Below, piece after piece: positions 46,286-56,000 of a stretch of DNA of 64,000 bases. The position numbers and the translations under genes are program-made. The notes under the pieces were generated by a model. That model was not told where the DNA came from and made no database searches. It saw only the letters and a list, made by a program, of their open reading frames with translations. The DNA comes from Amborella trichopoda (lineage: Eukaryota > Streptophyta > Magnoliopsida > Amborellales > Amborellaceae), in assembly GCF_000471905.2 (NCBI RefSeq), contig NW_006500356.1, positions 461,283 through 525,282 on the forward strand, given 5' to 3'. How positions within the stretch are numbered: the first letter of the stretch is position 1; the number at the start of each line of letters is the position of its first letter.

Positions 46286-48428
46286 GCATGTCCTCCTATT
46301 ATGACCCTATGCGCCGCATCGTTTGCACTTCAAAGATCTAGTGATCGAATGTTCCGTCTCGTATATTCTTCGTTGCTTTTTTGGCCTACCGGGAAGCCGT
46401 GTAGTTCTTGGTGGTAACACTGTCCGGTTGTAAATACCTATCAACTCAATATCATCCAGGATAGGTGTAAAGGGAGTTTCAAATGCCCTTCTAAAGTATT
46501 CCACTGTAAAATACTTAAGGCAGTACACAATGCGATCCATATGCATATGGTTAATGGCCGCAATAGCATGGGCCCACGGAATGCCACTGAGTTGCCATGT
46601 TCTACAGCTGCATGTCCACTGTATTAAATCGACAGTGTACTTCTTCCCAAGATAGTGGATCTCAAAAAGCGTGTCCATGGCGGATATAACTTTGTACAAA
46701 AATCGAGTCTTCATCTTTCACATGTCAAGTAATTCTTGGGCCTTCGGTACTAGCATGCCGCTCCAAGTATTATCTAACTCCCTCTTCTCTTTAAACCTGG
46801 TCATCAACTGTACCCTTATTACTTCACACATTGTAATGATCGGCTTCTCTCGAGCCGATAAAATCCAAGTATTGAAAGACTCGACCATGTTTAAGATAAG
46901 ATGACTGTATCTAGACCCTGAAAAATAGGCATCTGCCCAAAATTTGGGTAGAATATTCTTAATCCAATCATATGCTTCTGGGTCAGCACACTGTATATCA
47001 AACATTATTTTTTCAAACCCACCAATAGTCGCGTTACAAGCAACCCTCCAAAACAGCATCAACAATACTTTAGTATTTGTTGACCTCTTCATAAAGACCT
47101 TGAAGTTCTCTCCCATATGTTGCATGCAAAATGATGGAAAACATTTGGGAAATCATTTTTCTATTGCTTCTGGCAAGCTTTTCTGTCGATCTGATATCAT
47201 GGTTAAGGCAAATAAATTAAGGTACCCATTTAATAGCTCACTCAATATACTTAAGAACCAATACCAACTCTGGTAGTTCTCATTTTCAACCACTACAAAT
47301 GCCAATGGGAAGGGCCTATTATTTGCATTTAGTGCGATGACGCACAATAAAATGCCTTGATACATTCCTTTTAGTAATGTTCCATAAATACCAATTAGTG
47401 GCCTACATCCATTAACAAAGCCCATAATGCATGGACGATAAGCAATAAATACTCGTTTAAACTTGCCTTCATATGTGTGGATGCGAACTTCGGTTCCCGG
47501 GTTGATTCTTCTGATCTTCTCAATATACAGGGGGAGGTCATAATATTATTGTTCATGTTATCCATCTATCAACTCTCTTGTAACCTATTTTCCCCGCCAA
47601 GCTTGCATGTAAGAAAGCCTGACCCCGTGATCACGTTGAACATCCTTTACAATGTCTTTTGCTTTAAATTTTTGGTTGGTCAAGAAGGCAGCCTTTAATC
47701 TTTTACCCAATCACTACAAGTTAATAGCTGATGGACCATCTCCATTGAACCACTACATGTGTACTCCTTAACCATATACTTCACTTTAAAGTAGGCGATA
47801 CTGCCAATTCGTAAGCACCACACTTGCCATGTGCATCCATCTACCTTGCAACTTGCCCACACCCGTCTTAATTCACTTTTGTCAAACTTTAAAACACACT
47901 TGTTGTGGATTGCAAAATCAACTAAATAATGCCGACATTCATTAACATTTTCAAAAAATTGCCCAATATTTAATTGAACCTCGTTACCAACTCCTTTACA
48001 TAGACTCTCTAGTGGTTTGATATCTTCCATATCACGGTCTGGTATGAGCTCAGGGTTGGCGTCACTTGAATGTTTTGATCTTGCTCAGTAAAGCGTTACG
48101 CCAACTGTTGACAAAAGATATAGTGTAAGATGAAGCAACAATTTCTGCACATATAAGATTAAAATAGAGCAAATTACATATGAAAAAATAAATTGTAAAT
48201 ATACCTATTCCTTGAAGATGGGCCATCAGCAAACGATTCTTGTTGTGGTCTAGTAATATATATTACAATTCCTGAAGATTCCCCTCCCAACATAAAAGAT
48301 ACACCTATATCATCACTAACATCAATCAAATCAAGCCTACTATATAGACTTGTGTTGCGGCACATAATAGCTAATTTACTTGGATCAGACTTGGTTAAAT
48401 TAGAAAAATAACTTTTTAGTTCCTTCAA
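46286..48428 (-). pseudogene. MuDR-type transposase gene, decayed
   Basis: In order on the minus strand: an N-terminal piece (48428-48174), the MuDR N-terminal domain (48030-47695), the MULE transposase core (47425-47153, with LLKGMYQGILLCVIALNANN and ISDRQKSLPEAI), a continuation ending in the NMVESFN motif (47125-46718), and a SWIM zinc finger (46714-46307, with CSCRTWQLSGIPWAHA). The frame from 47425 to 46307 is interrupted by TGA at 47155-47153, TGA at 46720-46718 and TAG at 46309-46307. That last stop falls inside a CCHC knuckle. The first catalytic Asp of the usual DGT is Tyr (IYGTLLKG), and a SWIM Cys is Trp. A frame change separates 47695 from 47425. The family cuts and joins element ends; this copy cannot. 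Confidence 0.88.
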
Positions 48429-49129
48429 TTAACTATGCCTATTATAAATAACACGTCCGTCATCTGGATTCGTCTCCAAAGACCCCCCATATCGGAATAC
48501 CAGTTACACTCCCTCAGTAGTTATCGTTAATACTACTGTATTAAATGAATAACAAAATTTGTGTTACAAAAAATCAATCCAAAAAATTGAGATATTTTTA
48601 ACTACTTTAGGGTTCATAAAATATGAGTATTACATAATATATTGAAATAGTGTACTATTAAATTGTGAGTAATAAACATTAAACAAAAGAAAACAACAAA
48701 TACTCACATAAACACAAAATAAACAACAAATTTTAATACAAACATACAAGTTTAACAATTATTTAGCCAAAACAAGGAATACAATGTATCAACATGATAC
48801 AAACAACAAATAATTATATAAAACAAATAACTTCATCAATATTAAACAAATTCCTTGTATTAATAAAAACTACCCAACAAATATTATTAACAAAATAAAA
48901 TATCCTAAAAAATAACAGATAATAAACTTCAAATAGTTAACCGTAAAAAGAAAGAGTAAGAACGGTGCCAATCACCTCCAAATAGTGAGTCAATCTCTTC
49001 AATTTTGTAGATTACTGTATTAAGGGACAGTAAAAAGGGTATGATGTTTCAATGCTTGGTTTTTCCCAACTTTATAAAAATAAAAATAAATAAGTTTCCT
49101 CCTGTACGAGGGAAATGTTCGCGCGAAAA
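48429..49129. other. right interior of the Mutator-like element, non-coding
   Basis: A very AT-rich stretch between the start of the transposase gene and the right palindromes. No gene is seen. It would hold the promoter and leader of the minus-strand gene. Confidence 0.4.
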
Positions 49130-49273
49130 ATTTCGGATGTTCAACATTCGAAAATATCAAAAATTTAGATGTTGAACATTCGAAAATGACAAAAATCATT
49201 GTTGGAGCTGCGGCTATTTTCAGATGTTGAACATCCGAAAATTGTAAAAATTCGGATGTTGAATATCCGAAAA
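49130..49273. repeat. palindrome cluster, right end of the Mutator-like element (4 copies)
   Basis: Copies at 49130-49154, 49162-49186, 49217-49241 and 49249-49273, with the same arm as in the other clusters. The last is the mirror partner of the first left copy (41335-41359) within the inverted repeat. Confidence 0.85.
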
Positions 49274-49376
49274 AGGGTAAAGTTGTTTTTTTTTTTTAAA
49301 AGGCGTTATGGAAGATAAAAAACGAACACAAATGTAATAAGGGAAAGCATTTGGTAGATCCGTTTCTTTAAATAAA

Positions 49377-49560
49377 TGTGTGATTTGTATAAGGTCGAGG
49401 CTCAAAACAATGAAAATAGGACGCACATTTAAATAGTACCGAAATACATTGTTTTAATATTAGAAATCTTTATAATGCTTGAAAATTTATTTTTATATTT
49501 AATAATAAAATTTAAAATTAAAAAATAGTGTAGATTGAGCCCAACAACCTATTTACGAAT
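49377..49560. mobile_element. partial MITE related to copy C
   Basis: It begins GTGTGATTTGTATAAGGTCGAGGCTC, close in pattern to the left end of the element at 935, and continues with TTTTAATATTAGAAATCTTTATAAT, similar to copy C's interior. The end palindrome is decayed and the right part is missing. Confidence 0.35.
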
Positions 49561-49571
49561 GGGAGTATTTA

Positions 49572-49805
49572 CAATGAGACCATGTACCTTTGATATAGGG
49601 TGGTCACAATTACTTGTAACCATCCAGTATTAAATTTGATATATACAATGAGACTATGTACTTTTGACAAAAAGTGGTCACAATTATTTGTAACCATCGG
49701 ATATTAAATTTGATACCTTGGATGTTCAAGAAATTTTTCTTTAAAATTTGAGCTTGGTCAACGGAATAAATTTAACCATTTAATTTCACATCCAATGCTC
49801 AAGAT
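49572..49805. mobile_element. MITE with duplicated left end, upstream of QCR7
   Basis: It opens with ACAATGAGACCATG and GTGGTCACAATTA, followed by GTAACCATCC. The same block repeats about 71 bp later (ACAATGAGACTATG and GTGGTCACAATTA). It continues with sequence matching, in inverted order, the element at 62033-62233. The right terminus is incomplete. Confidence 0.5.
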
Positions 49806-49837
49806 TAATTGTGACCGCCTGATATACTGTAGCCTTC

Positions 49838-49955
49838 GGTCGGGCCCGACCGGTTGCCACCAAATATCGACCCACATACTCACGAATCCAGTTGATTATT
49901 CCAAACATAAGCGAAGTTACGAGAACTTTGAGGTCGTTTCGTCTGTAAAGGCCCA
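49838..49955. promoter_or_regulatory. QCR7 upstream region: GC palindrome and site II motif
   Basis: A perfect 16-bp palindrome, CGGTCGGGCCCGACCG, lies at 49837-49852. GGCCCA (TGGGCC on the other strand) lies at 49950-49955, about 120 bp before the QCR7 ATG. Site II motifs are known in promoters of plant respiratory-chain genes. The function of the palindrome is unknown, and it may be chance or the end of the MITE just left of it. Confidence 0.4.
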
Positions 49956-50074
49956 ATTTTCGTGTTTCTCTGAAACATTAAAACCGGAGTTTTGGGGCTG
50001 CTCCATTCAAATAAAACGCCAAGTGAAGAAGCCATCCGTTTCGTAGAGAGAGAAGGAAAATCAGTGATCCAGAA

Positions 50075-53000
50075 ATGGCGTCGTCGTTTATGAAATGGTT
50101 CATGTCCCCCCGCCACAACTGGTTTGCAGCTCAGCATTGCAAAGCCATCTCTAAACGCCTCCGAAAATACGGTAGTCCCTGTCTCTTTCTCTCTCTCTTT
50201 CCCCTCTTTCTCTCTCCTCTCTCTCTCTGCCTTACTAGTTAATGTGACTTGTGGATCTATTAGGGCTTCGCTATGACGATCTCTATGATCCGATGTATGA
50301 CCTAGACATCAAAGAAGCTCTGGATCGCCTTCCTCGTGAGGTTGTTGATGCCAGGAACCAGCGCCTGAAGCGTGCCATGGATCTTTCCATGAAGCACGAG
50401 TACCTCCCTGAGGATTTACAGGTACTCTCTGATTCCTTAATTGAACTTGCAATTTCTTTTATTTCTTGTTTTTTGTTACTCTGGAGCTTCGTTTCTTTTG
50501 ATCTATTATGTTTTTTAGAGGATCATTTCTGTGATCCATTTTGGTTGTTGGGGAATTGGTATAATACTAAGAATATGGGTGTTAGTGGTTCCAATCGATT
50601 ATGAAAATATTCATATTCTTCTCATGTTTTGTAGTTTTCAATGGCGTTTTCAATGTTCTTAAGCTTAGCTTGGGCCATAGACTTGCCCTGGCTGGACGAG
50701 TTACATTCCTAGAAAGGCTATAATTTTTTTAAAATTGTCGAATATAAAAGCATCAGTAAAAGCCGTAGTCTAAAAATCATGAAAAATTTATAAAAGATAA
50801 ACAGTTCATGAAAATTTATAAAAGATAAAAAGTTCATAAATTATCAAAGCTATACAGGAATGTGTTTATACATTGATTTACTAAAGAAATATAATTTTTG
50901 TGAATTTATTTGTTATTATTATTTTTTACCAAGTTTGTACTACTACTATGCCGGGCAAGGTGCCGAGCCTGAGTTACTTAGGCCAGTTCCTGAACATTGT
51001 GTTTTTCAGATTTTGTTTGCATTTGAAGCACTCTAATGAATGACATTTGAGACGATGTATGATTCTCATGTTGAAATTGAAATGGATTCTATGTCTCTAT
51101 ACTTTCTTTGGGTTTTATTATGCACACTATGTTGTTTATACTTTAATTTATGGTTGATGAGCTGTTTCCATGTTAATCGTATAATTGTCCATTGGCAATC
51201 TCTAAAGGGAATATATATGGTATATTAACTATATTTAGAGAACTGAGAGTTACACACGCTTTGATATTAGGTGGAGAATGTAGAGATTAGAGGATTATCA
51301 GATACAAGAGAACCATGTGATGGAAAATTTATCTTCTGACATGCATTCCTCTCTGGATGGTGCATTTTACATATTTATTTTTGCTTTAGTAAGGAATACT
51401 GTTGAATTTCCCACCATATAATATGGCTAAATGGATTATTAGTACACATTCTCTGCGATAATAAAGGAAACTTTTTACAAACTGTATGATGAAAAAAGGA
51501 GATGGCCGTTATCACCTTCTCATGCAGTACTGTGAAAGTAAAATGTTCGACAAAGGGATTGGCAATCAACTCTTGAAGGCTTCTCATTTATCTATTTCAA
51601 TGAAGTTACAGAAATTTGGATTTTTTTATGAATGATGAAAGGAACATGGCAGTATGAAAATGTGGAGCCTTGCCTTTAGATACCACCAAGAAAAATACCT
51701 CCTTGTGTTAGCAATCTATGGTCTATTGATAGCTATTGGCCAATCAAGAAACTTGTGTAGTCTTTCAATATTGATATTTGGCAATTTGGAGGTTTTGAGA
51801 ATATAGGGGTGTTGAATTTGAAGGGGTTTCCATTTAATCTATTGTGGACACTGAACTTTAGTTTGGGTTCTACAAGATTTGAGTGTTTGATCAATTAGAA
51901 AAAAGGACTAATGCATTTTTGTTGTCATATTTCCTTGATCATTAGTTACAATGCCGTTTCCCTTCGTAAACGATAATTTCTCAAAAGGGGCAGTGAAGAA
52001 TATGGTATTCTTCCTTGTCCTAGAATGCGAGAATTATTATTTTCTCCAGATTTAATTTTATGAATGATGACTGGGTTGTGTGAACAAATTATAGTTACCG
52101 GGAACGGAAGTGACAAGAGTTTCGGGATCGGGAACGGGAACACGGAGCGAGGTAGGTTCGAACATCTGTGGTTTAGGGAATGAGGTCCGTACATGGTCAA
52201 GTAAAGGGATCGAGATCCCTGACTTTTTGGGAGCTCATTCCATATCGTCACAGGAGCGAATTCTTTACTAAATGGGATTGCTTTCCTCCATGATAAGGAT
52301 TGAGGTTCCCGAAGTTCACTTATCAACTGTGTTGTAACTTGGGAGCAAATACCATTGAACAATATTTTTTAACTTTTTTCAAATTCACAAACCTAGTATC
52401 AATGTGGACACAATTCATGTCATACATTTTGTTGTCATTGGAGTATGATCTTGCACATAGCGACAATAGAAATCCAATATGGTGATGTAATACCCAAGTC
52501 CTTGATCCTTGATCCCATGTTAACAATGGGAATGGAGGGTGATAAAAAGAGCACACCTACCTACATTGGTCTGCCTACAACATGTGGATCCATTACAAAA
52601 ATTGCACGCATACCTAGATTGGTCTGCCCACAATGCACACGTCCTCATTTTTGGCACCAATCAGTTGGATTGGGCAACTCCCACTCTAATATCAAACGAT
52701 GATTGATATAAGAATGTTGTGATAGATTGTTTTCAAAAAGAAAATGCCGCAATAGTTAAGTTAACCTTTGCAAAGTAATAAAAAGGTAAGACATTGCCAT
52801 ATAGAATTCCCAATAGCTCTCCTCTATCAAAGATTGCTAGGGTTTCAAAGATGTCTACTTGAGAGAGACCTCACATTTCCACGCATACATGTATTTCCAT
52901 CACTTGTAAGGCAATCTCATGAGTGGCTCGATTTGGTTGACAAACACTCAAGCGATAGAAGTCCTTCAAGAGGTAGACAAGACCTAGTTAACTAGCTCCA

Positions 53001-56000
53001 AGGAAATTCAGCATATTGACATTCTTCAATTGAACCATAAAGCGACTAACGTTTGTATTTCCTTCCATCTTCTTGCTTCTCGCCTTGTGTTCATAAAATA
53101 TGTAGGAAATCATGGAGTTCAAAAAGATTATAGGTCATAAAAATTTGAAGGTCCACACTCGATTGTATATGAATAAAAACATGTATCGGTGAAACTTGCT
53201 TCCAAATTAGACGATACTAGTTGGTAGAATCGTGGTTCCGCTTACTCATGGAACCATGATCTTTGGCATAGGGATCTAGATCCCAATAGATGGGATCGTG
53301 TTCCCCAATTTCCAGAATCGAGATCCCAACTATCAAGGAATCGCCTGGAATCGAGATCCCGTATCTCGGAGCGGGATCGAGCTTCCGGAGCGGAAGCGAC
53401 CCCCTCCTTAGAAGATCCCGGTAACTATGGAACAAATCAACAAAAAATCTTTAAAAATTTCCTTATGAGATATATTCGGTCAATTAGAATGGAAGTTAAA
53501 GAAGGTATTTATCCTCGTTGTGTCCTTTCTATTTAAATCAGAACCTAGGGATCCATTCCCTTGACTCTTACTGATGAAAATTTCATTCCACGAGAAATTG
53601 AGCAAAAGCTGCTGAATTGGCCTATTTCTTGCGTGTGAGCGAGCCAAAGAGTGGAAATCAAGTTGGTTCGACCAAGAAAGGCATGGGAGTTTCGGGGCTC
53701 CAATTCAAGACTTGCTTTGGATTAATTTGTGGTCTGGTTTAAACAGGCTGGAATTCAGTTTATTGTGGCGCTAAATTTTTTTTGAACATCCTAAAAGATT
53801 TGAGTTGCTTGTTTATGGAATGCATAAGCTTTTCATTAAACAGCTCCATTTTATGACCGTTTCCACATTGTTGGTCCAATGGACCATAAACCATCATCAT
53901 CATCGTTCGAGCCTTATCTTAACTAATTAGGATCGGCTGCATGAATCTTGTTTTGCTATCCCACTCTATTAAGGGCGGAGGGCCATACCCTCATGCATAT
54001 TACAAGTCATCATATCTTTTATATTATAAGTCGCCATTTAGGACCTTTTCCTTGTCTTCTTAGAGTCCTCCACTTGAACCAAATCACTTCGCCTAATTGG
54101 TGTTGTTCTAGGTTGACACTTCACATAACCAAATTACCTAAGTCTACTTTCCCTCATTTTTTAGCCTACTGGAGCTACCCCCTGAATTCCCTCAAATGTA
54201 TTTATTCCGAATCTTATCCATCCTTGTCTTGCCACTCAATATCCTCATCTCCGTTACTCCCATTCTATGGAAATGGACCACAGACCATAATAAATTTTTA
54301 TTATGAGCTTTGGGTTTGGCACTTCAAGTGCCGAACTTAGCGCTCATAATGAAATTTGCGAAGTCCCATTTGGGTTGGCTGCATGTCCGATATGATACAA
54401 TTTTTTTGTGAAAAGATTCGACACTTGAACTCATTTTTTCTACCAAAATAAGGGGTTTGGCACTTGAAGTGTTGGACCCATTTTTGACTTGAACAAGATT
54501 TTGGTTGGCATTTCAAGTGCCGCCAAACTGTGGGCAATTGGGGGAAAAATCTGACAAAAAAAGGGACTTGGGCATAAGATATAAATATTACGGGACTATT
54601 TTTTAATTCTGAAATGTAAAAGGTTTTTATGTTAAATCCCCTTTTTTAATTATTTCCTGGTTTGTAATGGATTTAGAGTTAGGGTCTCTAGGAGCTAAAG
54701 TTGTTTGATCTTTCTTATATTGCTTAAAAGCCTTAGATCATTTAGTTTAATTACGAAGCTTTCTTGATTGTTTTAGAGTTCAAGAATGGGTTAGATTAGG
54801 ATTCGGCAATTACTGTGAATAGAGTTGTAGCATATTTGCCATGGCAATCAATACTTGAGGGGAAAAAATTGGGTTTTCAATTTTCGAGAGAGATTCTCAA
54901 ATCTTTTTGTTGAGACAGTGATACAACGATACAACTCTAGCTTAAGATGGAAGAGTTTCCCCAACAAGTTAAGAGCCTTCTTCTTTCCCTTCTTGTGTGC
55001 ACATCCCCACTAAAAATTACCCACAATCAAATTCCATTCAAACCCTTCCAAAAACCTAGCCAAACTCTCCAAACCCTAGGAAAACTAGCTCGAAAGCTAC
55101 CCTAACCAAATACCTACTTCTAACTTGAGTTTAATTTTTAGATTTGCCCTAGTTCAACACTAGATTCATCTTATCATCCTCCTATCTTGCTGAACCTGCT
55201 AAATCCCAGCAAGTTTTAACCCCTTTAGAGGCCTTAATACCTATATCCTGAACCTTGCCCTAACCTAACCCAACCCTTCCCATAGCCCTAACCCTTGTTC
55301 TACTTCATAGACCTTATATTACTCGATCCTATCCAAATTAGGAAACCTTCATAAGTCCCAAAACTCTGCTGTTAAACTGAAATGATTTAGAACTCCTAAA
55401 TTCTAACCTAAGAAGCATTCCTAATTGTACTTTCCACACCTACCTTACATGTCAGACTCGCGCAGGAACCAAGCCTCCATGGTACTAGATCAAAAGGTTC
55501 GTCTATCAATATGGCTGTGAGGTGATGAATGTTATCTGTAGAATTTATTCTTGAAAAAATTATTTGTAGGATAGTTTAATACATTGCTTACAACAACTTG
55601 CTGTCATTCTCGCTGGCACGGCAGAAAGCAAGCACTGTACTTTCCAAGGCGGAGAATCCTTTTCATTGTTGTTTGAGTTATGAGTGCTCTCTATAGAACC
55701 ATGCCCACTGTTGTTTTCCATGCCAATGCATCTCTTATAGTAAAATTTTCTAAACGATATGTGAAAGCTAAATTACTGGTTATATTAAAAAAAATAAAAA
55801 CTATTGGATTAATTGGAGTTTTCACTATTCTGATAATTGTGTACTTTGTAGAGTTGGGAATAGTGTGGAACTACAACATTAGTCCATCTTCTAGAGGCAG
55901 TTGCAGGGATGTTGTCCGAGTTTGCTTTGCAAATGGCCAAAGGATGGATCTGTGGGCCCTCGGCCCTCTGGTTGTATTTTCAAGAATTTGACAATAGATG

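Larger units (their letters stand above)
41243..49355. mobile_element. Mutator-like element with two decayed convergent genes
   Basis: The left end (about 41258-41359) matches the reverse complement of the right end (about 49249-49345). Shared text includes GTTTTTTATCTT and ACTTTACCCTTTTTCGGA (left version TACTTTTACCCTTTTTCGGA), so these are long terminal inverted repeats. Inside, a plus-strand plant-mobile-domain gene and a minus-strand MuDR-type transposase gene point towards each other, as mudrB and mudrA do in maize MuDR. Both are broken, so the element is dead. Copies of a 25-bp palindrome sit in both ends and in the middle. The left limit is hidden by the gap and the right limit is approximate. 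Confidence 0.8.

Noticed and set aside
41335..49273. CRISPR array as an explanation of the regularly repeated palindromes
   Set aside because: The spacing is irregular, the host is a plant, and the copies sit in transposon ends; no cas gene is present.
52300..52995. Several open frames of 60-85 codons
   Set aside because: They overlap in different frames within the non-autonomous hAT-like element and show no transposase motif.
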